Source: Streptomyces sindenensis
GTDB taxonomy: Bacteria; Actinomycetota; Actinomycetes; Streptomycetales; Streptomycetaceae
Direction of reading: 5' to 3'
Length of the DNA: 64,000 bases
Assembly: GCF_014649035.1 (NCBI RefSeq)
Contig: NZ_BMSG01000001.1
Coordinates: 124,001 to 188,000, forward strand
Within the stretch, counting starts at the first letter, position 1; each line of letters begins with the position of its first letter. Under the pieces are notes generated by a model that did no database searches, was not told the DNA's origin, and worked only from the letters and a program-made list of their open reading frames with translations. The position numbers and the translations under genes were made by a program. Shown piece after piece: positions 7,758-15,996 of this stretch.

Positions 7758-9722
7758 TCATGTGCCGCTCGCCGAGCCGAGTTTCAGGGTCACGGTCCGT
7801 TCCTCGCCGCCGCGGGTCAGCTTGAGGTCGAGATCGTCGCCGGGGCGGTGGGCCCGGATCTTCACGATCAGCTCCTCGCCGCTGTGCACACGCTGGCCCT
7901 CGACCTGCGTGATGACGTCGCCGGACTTGATGCCCGCCTTGTCCGCGGGTCCGTCCTCGGCGACGGCGGGCCCGCCGTCGGCGCCCTTCGTCCCGACCTT
8001 GGCCCCGTCGCCGGTGAACTTCATGTCCAGCGTGACGCCGATCACCGGGTGGGTGGCCTTGCCGGTGCTGATCAGCTCCTCGGCGACGCGCTTGCCCTGG
8101 TTGATGGGTATGGCGAAGCCGAGGCCGATGGAGCCGGACTGGCCCCCGGACTCGGGGCCCCGGCCGCTGTCGGCCGCGCGGATGGCGCTGTTGATGCCGA
8201 TGACGTGGGCCTGGGAGTCGACGAGGGGGCCGCCGGAGTTGCCCGGGTTGATCGGGGCGTCGGTCTGGAGGGCGTCGACATAGCTGATGTCGCTGCCGTC
8301 GCCCTTCTCGCCGCCCGCGGTGATCGGCCGCTGCTTGGCGCTGATGATGCCCGAGGTCACCGTGTTGGACAGGTCGAAGGGGGCGCCGATGGCCACCACG
8401 GGGTCGCCGACCTGGACGTTGTCGGAGTTGCCCAGCGGCAGGGGCTTGAGGCCCGAGACGCCGCGGACCCGGACGACCGCTAGGTCGTAGCCGCTGTCCT
8501 TGCCGACGAGCTCGGCGGAGGCCGTCTCGCCGGTGCTGAACGTGACGGTGATGTCGCCGCCGGATCCGGCCGGGGCGACGACGTGGTTGTTGGTGAGGAT
8601 GTGGCCCTGGCCGTCGAGGACGAAGCCGGTGCCGGTGCCGGACTCGGCGGTGCCGCTGACGTGCAGGGTGACCACGCTGGGCAGGGCGCTGGCGGCGATG
8701 CCGGCGACGCTGTCGGGGGCCCGGTCGCCGTTGTCGCGGCCGGCCTGGGGCAGTTCGACGGTGGTCAGGCCGCCGTTGCGCTCGATGTACGCGCCGACTC
8801 CGCCGCCGATGCCGCTGGCGACCAGGGCCAGCAGGAGCACCCCGGCGAAGGCCCCGCCGCGCCGCTTCCTCTTCCGGCCGGGATCGGCGCCCTCGGGCGG
8901 ACCGGGCCGGGTGAGCGGCTGCCCCGGAGCGCCCCAGGGGTCGTACTGCAGCCACTGCGTCGGCCGGTGCTGCTCCTGCCCCGGGTGGCCGGGCTGCTGC
9001 GGCTCGTGGGCCACCGCGTGGGCGGGCTGCTGCCCGTGCGCCGTCGCGTGCTGGGCGTGCGGGGCGTTCGTGTGGGCCTGGGGCTGCGGGGGCGGCGGTG
9101 CGAAGGGGTCGGCGGGCGCGGGCCGGGGCGGCGCGAAGGCGTCGTTGGGCGCGGGCCGGGGCGGCGCGAAGGCGCCGGCGGGCTGGGCGTGCGGGGGCGT
9201 GTGGCCGTCGGCGGGAGCTGGGGCGGCCTGCGGTGCGGGGGCCGGGGCCGAGCCGGAGCCGTTCGTCGCGGCGTACTGCGGGGACGGTCCTCCGGCCTCC
9301 GGCGGTACGACCGTGCCGTGGGCCGGGGTCGGCCGCTGCACCGGCGGGGCGGGCGCCCAGGGGCCGGGGCCGCCGTAGGGCGGGGTGCCGTACTCATCGG
9401 GCTCATGCAGCGGCTGCCCGGCCGGCCGCGGGCGCGGAACCGCCTGGTCCGGGGCGGCCGGGGAAGCCTCGTCCTGGGCCGGGGAGAACGCCTGGTCCTC
9501 GGCGGCCGAGGCGGAATCCCGTGCCTCGGCGGCCGACGCCGGGGCGGTGCCGGGCGCGGCCGGGGCCGCAGCCGCCGGGGCACGGTCCGGAGCGGTGGGC
9601 TCCTCCGGTCCCGGGGCGCCCGCCGGGGGCAGGACGCTGTCCGGCTCCGGATGGTCGGCGCGCCTCGCCGTGGGGCGGCTCCACCACTTCGCCTGCGGCC
9701 CGGTGGGCTTCCCGTCGTCCAT
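7758..9722 (-). CDS. HtrA/DegP-like membrane serine protease with PDZ domain
   Basis: This 654-aa protein is a membrane-anchored quality-control protease. Residues 1 to about 275 are a Pro/Ala/Gln-rich, probably disordered cytoplasmic arm. One transmembrane helix follows a basic RKRKRR stretch (about 280-305). The extracellular trypsin-like domain carries the catalytic triad His380 (NNHVVA), Asp413 (GYDLAVV) and Ser496 (PGNSGGPL). A C-terminal PDZ domain contains the GIKSGDVI loop. ATG 9722 was chosen because GGGGAGAG sits directly upstream; an upstream in-frame start at 9773 has no such site. It follows the anti-sigma gene and precedes tatB. Mycobacterial HtrA is essential in the same genomic setting. 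Confidence 0.92.
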   Translation of the reverse strand: MDDGKPTGPQAKWWSRPTARRADHPEPDSVLPPAGAPGPEEPTAPDRAPAAAAPAAPGTAPASAAEARDSASAAEDQAFSPAQDEASPAAPDQAVPRPRPAGQPLHEPDEYGTPPYGGPGPWAPAPPVQRPTPAHGTVVPPEAGGPSPQYAATNGSGSAPAPAPQAAPAPADGHTPPHAQPAGAFAPPRPAPNDAFAPPRPAPADPFAPPPPQPQAHTNAPHAQHATAHGQQPAHAVAHEPQQPGHPGQEQHRPTQWLQYDPWGAPGQPLTRPGPPEGADPGRKRKRRGGAFAGVLLLALVASGIGGGVGAYIERNGGLTTVELPQAGRDNGDRAPDSVAGIAASALPSVVTLHVSGTAESGTGTGFVLDGQGHILTNNHVVAPAGSGGDITVTFSTGETASAELVGKDSGYDLAVVRVRGVSGLKPLPLGNSDNVQVGDPVVAIGAPFDLSNTVTSGIISAKQRPITAGGEKGDGSDISYVDALQTDAPINPGNSGGPLVDSQAHVIGINSAIRAADSGRGPESGGQSGSIGLGFAIPINQGKRVAEELISTGKATHPVIGVTLDMKFTGDGAKVGTKGADGGPAVAEDGPADKAGIKSGDVITQVEGQRVHSGEELIVKIRAHRPGDDLDLKLTRGGEERTVTLKLGSASGT

Positions 9723-9814
9723 GCTCTCCCCGCAACTGGCCTCTGTCGTACGCCCCACAGAGGCGTCCCTCACCGGAATTCAACCAGGTTTGCGAAACCC
9801 TGCGCAGGGTCCCG

Positions 9815-10882
9815 TCAGGGCCGGGGGGAAAGCGGGCTCGCCAGATCGTTGGCCGGCGAGCCCGGGGGCGGCCCCGAGGACAGCGAGGAGGGGACCGTCT
9901 TGGGCACCGCACCGCTGCCGAGCGCCGCCGCCAGCAGCGGGGTGGCGGAGGTCGCCGGGCGTATCAGCGGCGGCACGGACACGTTCAGCACGGGGAGCAT
10001 GAAGGGGTGTCCCCCCGAGGTCGAGGCGCCGAACAGCGGCGGAGCGGTCGGGGGCCCCTGCCGGTTCACCGGAGGGGTGACGGCCGGAGCCACCGGGGTG
10101 CCGGTGAGCGCCGGGGACACCGTGTTCGTTCCGGTGCCGGCGCTGCCGGAGCCCGGCCGTTCGGCCGCCCGGCCGTCGTCGGTCACCGCGAGAGTGCCGC
10201 CGCCCCGGCGGCTGACCGCCGTGGCGCCGTTCGCCGCGCGGGTCTCGGCGTCGAGCGGGGTGACGTTGTTCCCGGCGCCCTCGGCGCGCAGCGCGGATTC
10301 GGGGCCGGAGTCCAGCGGCAGGGTGCCGCCCAGCGCGATCGCGGCGAGGGAGACGGCGCTCGCCGCGGCGAACGCGAAGCGCCGCCCGCGCCAGGGCGAG
10401 CGGTCCGCTTCACGGGCCACCTCGTGTATGCGGAAGGCCGAACCGGCGGCCGCCCCGCCGCGCAGCACGGCGGTGGAGCCGTGGGCGGCCGGGAGATAGC
10501 CGAACCCGTCCAGCGGGGAGGGCCCGGTGTCGGCGCGCGTGCTGCCGGCGAGGGGCCGCAGGCCGGGGAAGAACTCGTCGGCGAAGGGCCCCCGGCCGCC
10601 GAACGGTCCGCCGGAGCCCGTGTCGTCGCCGCCGGGGCCCCCGGGAAGGCCCTGGAGACGGGCCAGGAACCCCTCGGAGGGCGAGGGTGAGGCGGACATG
10701 GCGAAGGCGCTCTTCAGGCGGCGCTGGGCGTCGGCCTCGGCCTTGCACTTGGCGCAGGTCGCCAGGTGGGCCAGGACCCGCTCACGGGCGTCGTGTTTCA
10801 GCTCGCCGTCGACCAGCGCGGCGAGCCGGTCCCCCAGGTGCGCTTCGGCAGGGGTGGGACCGGTGGGACCTGTGCCGCTCAC
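9815..10882 (-). CDS. Zinc-type (ZAS) anti-sigma factor, membrane-anchored
   Basis: This 355-aa protein should bind and silence the ECF sigma factor encoded just before it. The N-terminus holds the ZAS zinc motif HxxxCxxC (HLATCAKC) behind the helical [11 protein letters not shown] region, as in RseA/RsrA-type anti-sigma factors. One transmembrane helix (about residues 165-185) follows a basic RGRRF segment. The remaining 170 residues are external, Pro/Gly/Thr-rich and probably unstructured; this tail is longer than in typical RseA proteins. Its GTG overlaps the sigma-factor stop codon in a GTGA junction, so the two are translationally coupled. The protease encoded downstream could participate in signal-dependent release (inference). 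Confidence 0.9.
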   Translation of the reverse strand: MSGTGPTGPTPAEAHLGDRLAALVDGELKHDARERVLAHLATCAKCKAEADAQRRLKSAFAMSASPSPSEGFLARLQGLPGGPGGDDTGSGGPFGGRGPFADEFFPGLRPLAGSTRADTGPSPLDGFGYLPAAHGSTAVLRGGAAAGSAFRIHEVAREADRSPWRGRRFAFAAASAVSLAAIALGGTLPLDSGPESALRAEGAGNNVTPLDAETRAANGATAVSRRGGGTLAVTDDGRAAERPGSGSAGTGTNTVSPALTGTPVAPAVTPPVNRQGPPTAPPLFGASTSGGHPFMLPVLNVSVPPLIRPATSATPLLAAALGSGAVPKTVPSSLSSGPPPGSPANDLASPLSPRP

Positions 10883-11640
10883 GCCAGTCCGCCCTCCCCC
10901 GCCAGGACCGCGTCCGCCAGGGAGCGCTGCTCGGCGCGGGCCTCGGGCGAACGGTGCTTGAGCGCCTTGCGCAGATGCGAACGGCCGCGGTGGATCCGGC
11001 TGCGCACGGTGCCCAGCTTCACCCCGAGGGTCGCGGCGATCTCCTCGTAACTGAGGCCCTCGATGTCGCAGAGGACCACGGCCGCGCGGAATTCGGGCGC
11101 GAGGGTGTCCAGCGCCTGCTGCACGTCGGCGTCGAAGTGGGTGTCGTTGAAGATCTGCTGCGGGGACGGCTCACGGCTCGGCAGCCGCTCCGCCGCGTCG
11201 TCGCCGAGCGAGTCGAAGCGGATGCGCTGCTTGCGCCGGACCATGTCCAGGAAGAGGTTGGTCGTGATGCGGTGCAGCCAGCCCTCGAAGGTGCCGGGGG
11301 TGTACGTCGACAGCGAGCGGAACACCCGGACGAAGACCTCCTGGGTCAGGTCCTCGGCGTCGTGCTGGTTTCCCGTCAGACGGTAGGCAAGGCGGTACAC
11401 GCGACCGCTGTGCGTGCTGACGATCTCTTCCCATGAGGGCGGGGTCCACGCCTGAGAGTCCGCATCAGAGGCGAAGGTCGCGGTCGGTGCGGAGTCTTCG
11501 GAAGAACGGTCAGCAATGTTGGTCACGGATTTCGGCTCACCGGCCGACCTGAGCAGGCGCCGCAGCACCCCTCCCCGGTCCACAGGCGCAGCCGCACCTC
11601 CCCTATCGGCTCTGGTGGTGTCCAGTGGAGCCCCTACCAT
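10879..11640 (-). CDS. ECF RNA polymerase sigma factor, mycobacterial SigE-like
   Basis: This 253-aa ECF sigma factor directs RNA polymerase to envelope-stress promoters. About 80 non-conserved N-terminal residues precede region 2 ([23 protein letters not shown]). Region 4 carries a helix-turn-helix ([25 protein letters not shown]). The ATG at 11640 was chosen for its GAGGTGG ribosome-binding site; GTG 11697 and GTG 11526 are alternatives. It should not be confused with the Streptomyces gene conventionally called sigE, which lies elsewhere. Gene order and the divergent O-methyltransferase match the mycobacterial sigE locus. A promoter of its own class lies upstream, so it probably autoregulates. 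Confidence 0.92.
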   Translation of the reverse strand: MVGAPLDTTRADRGGAAAPVDRGGVLRRLLRSAGEPKSVTNIADRSSEDSAPTATFASDADSQAWTPPSWEEIVSTHSGRVYRLAYRLTGNQHDAEDLTQEVFVRVFRSLSTYTPGTFEGWLHRITTNLFLDMVRRKQRIRFDSLGDDAAERLPSREPSPQQIFNDTHFDADVQQALDTLAPEFRAAVVLCDIEGLSYEEIAATLGVKLGTVRSRIHRGRSHLRKALKHRSPEARAEQRSLADAVLAGEGGLA

Positions 11641-11764
11641 AGCCACCTCGCCCGTTAGCTCCGGATAAGCCTTTTCCCTGTTGGGGCCGGGCGTCACCCG
11701 GGACTTTCACCCAGCTCACCGGTCCGATCCGCGGACCCGGTCGCTGCGCTTTCCCCACTCCTTG

Positions 11765-11794
11765 CACAACGCCCGGTCCCATCTGCGGGTTCCC
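11765..11794 (-). promoter_or_regulatory. Candidate ECF-type autoregulatory promoter of the sigma gene
   Basis: On the minus strand, GGGAACC (11794-11788) is followed after 16 bases by CGTTGTG (11771-11765). This matches the GGAAC(C)/CGTT pattern recognised by SigE/SigH-type ECF sigma factors, with correct spacing. Transcription would begin about 110-120 bases upstream of the sigma ATG at 11640. Confidence 0.6.
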
Positions 11795-11847
11795 GGGTCC
11801 AGCGGATACAGTCACCGTTGCGCCAACTACGGGGACAGGAGAGGGTC

Positions 11848-12483
11848 ATTACCGCCAACCGGCAGACGAGCTGGGCGTTCGCCGACGCCTTTGTCGCCGA
11901 GGACGAAGCACTGCACGTGGCCCGGGAGCGGGCTCACGAGCTGGGGCTCCGCCCGGTGTCACCGGGCACCGGCGCCGCGCTGCGCCTGCTGGCCGCCGCC
12001 GCGGACGCCAAAGCGGTGGCGGAAATCGGCACGGGCACCGGCGTGTCCGGCATCTACCTCCTGCACGGCATGCGGCCGGACGGGGTCCTGACCACGGTGG
12101 ACCCCGAGCCCGAGCGTCAGCAGTTCGCCCGGGAGGCGTTCCGCGCGGCGGGTTTCGCCACCAACCGGGCCCGGTTCATCCCCGGCCGCGCCCTGGACGT
12201 CCTGCCCCGGCTCGCGGACGGCGGTTACGACCTCGTCTTCTGCGACGGCGACCGGCTGGAGAGCCTCGACGTGCTCGCTGAATCGTTGCGCCTGCTGCGT
12301 CCGGGCGGCCTGGTCTGCTTCGAGGGCGTCTTCGCGGACGGCCGCACCGTTGACTCGGCCGCCCAGCCGGCCGAGGTGCTGCGGCTGCGGGAGCTGCTGC
12401 GCGCGGCGCGCGAGAGCCAGGAGCTGATGTCGACCCTGCTGCCGGTCGGCGACGGGCTGCTCTGCGCGGTCCGGCGCGGCTGA
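11848..12483 (+). CDS. Class I SAM-dependent O-methyltransferase
   Basis: This is a cytoplasmic methyltransferase of about 211 aa, transcribed divergently from the ECF sigma gene. The SAM-binding motif I is AEIGTGTGVSGIYLL, an acidic end follows in TTVDPEPERQ, and the motif IV region is LVFCDGDR. It resembles the caffeoyl-CoA/YrrM-type family and the mycobacterial methyltransferase beside sigE; the substrate is unknown. The start is uncertain. A strong AGGAG at 11837-11841 sits six bases before an in-frame ATT at 11848, and alignment with the mycobacterial protein also begins near there. The only usual alternative is TTG 11818, which lacks a ribosome-binding site. Confidence 0.88.
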   Translation: MTANRQTSWAFADAFVAEDEALHVARERAHELGLRPVSPGTGAALRLLAAAADAKAVAEIGTGTGVSGIYLLHGMRPDGVLTTVDPEPERQQFAREAFRAAGFATNRARFIPGRALDVLPRLADGGYDLVFCDGDRLESLDVLAESLRLLRPGGLVCFEGVFADGRTVDSAAQPAEVLRLRELLRAARESQELMSTLLPVGDGLLCAVRRG

Positions 12484-12520
12484 GCGGCGCGGGGCCGGGA
12501 CCCGGGCACCAGCGGGACGC

Positions 12521-12557
12521 ACCACTGCCCGGCACGGAGACCGTGCCGGGCAGTGGT
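12521..12557. terminator. Strong bidirectional terminator
   Basis: A perfect 17-base stem (12521-12537 with 12541-12557) with a three-base AGA loop lies between the convergent O-methyltransferase and DUF3117 genes. Confidence 0.8.
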
Positions 12558-12592
12558 GGAAGGTGATGGGCGTTCCGCGTCGGCCGACGACG

Positions 12593-12760
12593 TCAGCCGA
12601 CGACTTTCTTCAGCGCGTCGCCGAGGGCATCGGCCTCGTCCGGGGTCAGCTCGACAACGAGCCGACCGCCGCCTTCGAGCGGAACGCGCATGACGATGCC
12701 CCGCCCCTCCTTTGTCACCTCGAGCGGGCCGTCGCCCGTCCGCGGCTTCATGGCCGCCAT
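12593..12760 (-). CDS. DUF3117 small protein (55 aa)
   Basis: This 55-aa protein begins MAAMKPRTGDGPLEV and ends with PDEADALGDALKKVVG. It matches the actinobacterial DUF3117 family, for example the 55-residue mycobacterial protein encoded next to tagA, almost residue for residue. The ribosome-binding site AGGAAGGGGA lies about eight bases before ATG 12760. It is predicted to be a compact beta-rich cytoplasmic protein with no catalytic motif. Its function is unknown. Its strong conservation in a fixed neighbourhood near Tag and the sigma/methyltransferase pair suggests a housekeeping role. Confidence 0.9.
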   Translation of the reverse strand: MAAMKPRTGDGPLEVTKEGRGIVMRVPLEGGGRLVVELTPDEADALGDALKKVVG

Positions 12761-12851
12761 GCTCGTTCCCCTTCCTGAAACCAGCTCATCGCAACCGGCG
12801 GCCCCATGACAGGCGCTGCCTCACCGGCATCGAACACATTGCTTCTTCGCC

Positions 12852-12882
12852 ATTATCCCGCATCAACGACCCCGATGACCAA
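12852..12882 (-). promoter_or_regulatory. Possible promoter of the DUF3117 gene
   Basis: On the minus strand TTGGTC (12882-12877) and GATAAT (12857-12852) form a -35/-10 pair with a 19-base spacer, slightly long. The surrounding stretch is the most A+T-rich part of this 315-base divergent spacer (12761-13075). No gene is visible in the spacer. Confidence 0.35.
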
Positions 12883-13075
12883 CATCGGTCTGCATCGCTT
12901 GCGCAACGCGCTCTCTCAAAACCACCCAATTCGGCGATCCGGCTGCGATACTGCGCCGCCCCGGACCCCTGGGTGAGGGCCAATTGTTAGACGCAGGTCA
13001 CATCTCTGCCCCGGTCCGCGTCGGCCATGCTTGCCTGCAAGGAGCAACGACGCCCGAGCAGCGAGGGGAAACGGA

Positions 13076-13888
13076 ATGACCGACGAGCAGGCGAACACCG
13101 TTCTGTACGACGTGAGCGAGGGGCTCGCGACGATCACGCTCAACCGGCCCGACGCGATGAACGCGCTGAACACGGCGGCGAAGGTCGCGCTCCGGGACGC
13201 GCTGCTGGAGGCGTCGGCGGACCCGGCGGTACGGGCGGTGCTGCTCACGGCCACCGGGCGCGCCTTCTGCGTCGGCCAGGACCTCAAGGAGCATGTCGCC
13301 ACGCTCATGGCGACCCGCGAGGCGGGCGACGGCAACGCGCTGAGCACCGTACGGGAGCACTACAACCCGATCGTGCGGGCGATCACGGAGATGCCGAAGC
13401 CGGTCGTCGCCGGGGTGAACGGGGTCGCGGCCGGAGCCGGGTTCGGTTTCGCGCTGGCGGCCGACTACCGGGTGGTCGCGGAGACCGCCTCCTTCAACAC
13501 CTCGTTCGCGGGCGTCGCGCTCACGGCGGACTCGGGCGTGTCCTGGACGCTGCCCCGGCTGATCGGGCAGAGCCGCGCCGCGGACCTGCTGTTCTTCCCG
13601 CGGTCGGTCTCCGCCCAGGACGCGCTGGAGCTGGGGATCGCCAACCGGGTCGTCCCGGCCGACGAGCTGGCCGGGCAGGCCGCGGCGGTGGCCCGCACCC
13701 TGGCCGCCGGCCCCACGGTGGCGTACGCGGCGCTGAAGGAGTCGATGGCGTACGGCGCCGGGCACACGCTCGCCGAGACGCTGGAGAAGGAGGACGAACT
13801 CCAGACCCGGGCGGGCGCGTCGCAGGACCACACCATCGCGGTGGAGGCCTTCCTCGCCAAGGAGAAGCCGGTCTATCTGGGCAAGTAG
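13076..13888 (+). CDS. Enoyl-CoA hydratase/isomerase family protein
   Basis: This 270-aa crotonase-fold enzyme acts on acyl-CoA thioesters. The first oxyanion-hole element lies at the ATGRAFCVGQDLKEH loop, and the second at GVAAGAGFGFALAADYR. The first catalytic acidic position of mitochondrial enoyl-CoA hydratase is not obvious, and Asp occurs in the ALTADSGVSW segment. That pattern is closer to PaaG-type isomerases, so the precise reaction remains open. ATG 13076 has a GAGGGGAAAC ribosome-binding site. It converges with the tag gene, the two stops being only about 10 bases apart. Confidence 0.88.
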   Translation: MTDEQANTVLYDVSEGLATITLNRPDAMNALNTAAKVALRDALLEASADPAVRAVLLTATGRAFCVGQDLKEHVATLMATREAGDGNALSTVREHYNPIVRAITEMPKPVVAGVNGVAAGAGFGFALAADYRVVAETASFNTSFAGVALTADSGVSWTLPRLIGQSRAADLLFFPRSVSAQDALELGIANRVVPADELAGQAAAVARTLAAGPTVAYAALKESMAYGAGHTLAETLEKEDELQTRAGASQDHTIAVEAFLAKEKPVYLGK

Positions 13889-13895
13889 CCGCGGC

Positions 13896-14489
13896 TCAGC
13901 CCGGTGTGCTGCCGCCGCCGCGCGCCACGCAGTCCGCGAGGTGGTCGTCCACCAGTCCACAGGCCTGCATCAGCGCGTAGGCGGTGGTGGGGCCGACGAA
14001 GCGGATCGAGCGCTTCTTCAGCGCCTTGGCGAGCGCGGTGGACTCCGGCGTGACGGCCGGGACGTCCGACAGCGTGCGCGGGGCGGGTCGGCCGGCCGGG
14101 TCGGGGGCGTAGGACCAGATCAGCTCGTCCAGCTCTCCGGCCCGCCAGCCGGCGAGCACCTTCGCGTTGGCGAGGGTCGCGTCGACCTTGGCCTTGTTGC
14201 GGATGATCCCCGGGTCGGCCAGGAGCCGTTCCCGGTCGGCGTCGGTGAACTTCGCGACCGCCTCGATCGCGAATCCCTCGAAGGCGGTACGGAAGGTCTC
14301 GCGGCGGCGCAGGATCGTGAGCCAGGAGAGCCCGGACTGGAAGGCCTCCAGGCAGAGCCGTTCGAACAGGGCGTCGTCGCCGTGGACCGTCCGGCCCCAC
14401 TCGGTGTCGTGGTAGGTGAGGTAGTCCTCGGTGGACAGGCCCCAGGGGCAGCGCAGTCCGCCGTCGGGGGCGGGCAGGGCGGCGCTCAT
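13896..14489 (-). CDS. tag: DNA-3-methyladenine glycosylase I
   Basis: This 197-aa base-excision enzyme removes 3-methyladenine from alkylated DNA. The four zinc ligands of the Tag family are all present with conserved spacing: Cys14 and His27 (RCPWG...YHDTEWG), then His183 and Cys187 (DDHLADC). The central helix-hairpin region FQSGLSWLTILRRR matches the family. The start at 14489 overlaps the stop of the upstream DivIVA-like gene (ATGA), so translation is coupled. Mycobacteria also place tagA between a DivIVA-like gene and the DUF3117 gene. Confidence 0.93.
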   Translation of the reverse strand: MSAALPAPDGGLRCPWGLSTEDYLTYHDTEWGRTVHGDDALFERLCLEAFQSGLSWLTILRRRETFRTAFEGFAIEAVAKFTDADRERLLADPGIIRNKAKVDATLANAKVLAGWRAGELDELIWSYAPDPAGRPAPRTLSDVPAVTPESTALAKALKKRSIRFVGPTTAYALMQACGLVDDHLADCVARGGGSTPG

Positions 14490-14893
14490 CGGCCGTCCTC
14501 CTCGGTGCGGTCCGGGCCGTCCGCGCCGTCGTCCGGTTCCGTCGCGGGCCGGTCGCCGGGCTGCTTGAACAGGTCGGTGCCCGTCGTCACCGCGGCCGCC
14601 CGGTCCCCGGCGAGGGCGGACTCCAGCTCCGCGATCCGGGCGTCGCGCTCGGCCAGCTCCGCGCCGAGCCGGGACAGCGCCTCGTCGACGTCCGCCATCC
14701 GGTAGCCCCGCAGCGCCATCGGCAGGCGCAGCGCCTCGATGTCCGCCCGGCCGACCGGGCGGGCCGCGGGCAGCGGGTCGGTGAACCGCTCGGGCGGTAC
14801 GTCCTGGAGCACCGCGCTCCCACCGCCTCCGACCACCGCGAGGGTGACCGCGGTGACGACCACGACCATCGTGAGCAGCAAGAACCAGAACAC
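14486..14893 (-). CDS. Small membrane protein with DivIVA-like segment
   Basis: This 135-aa protein has one N-terminal transmembrane helix (FWFLLLTMVVVVTAVTLAVV). A DivIVA-like patch follows, with LRLPMALRGYRMADVDEAL, the motif seen in growth-pole and septum proteins. The next segment, LSRLGAELAERDARIAELESAL, is predicted coiled-coil, and the C-terminus is acidic. GTG 14893 was preferred because GGGGAG lies six bases before it; the frame also contains ATG 14899 and ATG 14941. It is coupled to tag by an ATGA overlap. It probably sits at the membrane facing the cytoplasm; a role in polar growth is inferred from the motif only. Confidence 0.82.
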   Translation of the reverse strand: MFWFLLLTMVVVVTAVTLAVVGGGGSAVLQDVPPERFTDPLPAARPVGRADIEALRLPMALRGYRMADVDEALSRLGAELAERDARIAELESALAGDRAAAVTTGTDLFKQPGDRPATEPDDGADGPDRTEEDGR

Positions 14894-15028
14894 GCGCATC
14901 TCCCCGGGGGCGGAAACCTCGTCCGGCTCCGATCGTGCCATGCGGCACCGACAGGTCGGGGCCGGGCCACGAAAGGCCGTAGGGTCGGCAGGCGGGTCGT
15001 AGGCGGTCAGCTGAGGAGGAAAGACGGG

Positions 15029-15901
15029 ATGCGCAGCGGTGCACTCAGGTTGGGGCGGCGGGAATTCGGTCCCCACGAGCCGGTGATCATGGCGATCGTG
15101 AACCGGACCCCCGACTCCTTCTACGACCGGGGCGCCACCTTCCGGGACGAGCCGGCGCTCGCCCGGGTCGAGCAGGCGGTGGCCGAGGGCGCGGCGATCA
15201 TCGACATCGGCGGGGTGAAGGCGGGGCCCGGCGAGGAGGTGACCGCCGAGGAGGAGGCGCGCCGTACGGTCGGGTTCGTCGCCGAGGTGCGCCGCCGCCA
15301 CCCGGACGTGGTGATCAGCGTGGACACCTGGCGGCACGACGTGGGCGAGGCGGTCTGCGAGGCCGGGGCGGATGTGCTGAACGACGCGTGGGGCGGGGTG
15401 GATCCGAAGCTGGCGGAGGTCGCCGCGCGGTACGGGGCGGGGCTCGTGTGCACGCACGCGGGCGGCGCGGAGCCGCGGACGCGGCCGCACCGGATCGCGT
15501 ACGACGACGTCATGGCGGACATCCTGCGCGTGACGGTGGGGCTCGCGGAGCGAGCGGTGGAGCTCGGGGTGCGGCCCGACAGGATCATGATCGATCCGGG
15601 TCATGACTTCGGGAAGAACACCCGGCATTCGCTGGAGGCGACGCGCCGTCTCGAGGAGATGGCCGAGACCGGGTGGCCGGTGCTGGTGTCCCTGTCCAAC
15701 AAGGACTTCGTGGGCGAGACGCTGGACCGGCCGGTGAAGGAACGCGTCATCGGGACGCTGGCGACGACGGCGGTGTCGGCGTGGCTGGGGGCGCGGGTGT
15801 ACCGGGTGCACGAGGTGGCGGAGACCCGGCAGGTTCTGGACATGGTGGCGTCCATCGCCGGGCACCGGGCGCCGGCGGTCGCGCGGAGAGGGCTGGCGTA
15901 G
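15029..15901 (+). CDS. folP2: FolP2-like dihydropteroate synthase homologue
   Basis: This 290-aa TIM-barrel protein belongs to the DHPS family. It keeps the pterin-site signature (VNRTPDSFYDRGATF) and the strand motifs IIDIGG, ISVDTW and LNDAWGG. However, the lysine loop reads SLSNKDFVG rather than the usual SRK-type sequence. The mycobacterial paralogue FolP2, found in the same neighbourhood, is reported not to have DHPS activity. The biochemical role is therefore uncertain and may not be folate synthesis. It is divergent from the DivIVA-like/tag pair. Confidence 0.87.
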   Translation: MRSGALRLGRREFGPHEPVIMAIVNRTPDSFYDRGATFRDEPALARVEQAVAEGAAIIDIGGVKAGPGEEVTAEEEARRTVGFVAEVRRRHPDVVISVDTWRHDVGEAVCEAGADVLNDAWGGVDPKLAEVAARYGAGLVCTHAGGAEPRTRPHRIAYDDVMADILRVTVGLAERAVELGVRPDRIMIDPGHDFGKNTRHSLEATRRLEEMAETGWPVLVSLSNKDFVGETLDRPVKERVIGTLATTAVSAWLGARVYRVHEVAETRQVLDMVASIAGHRAPAVARRGLA

Positions 15902-15996
15902 GCCTGCCGCCTGCCCGACGGGCGGGGCCCGGGGCGCGCTGCCCCTGGACCCCGCTCCTCAAGCGCCGGGGGAGTGGCCGGACGGGCCGGGACCGG

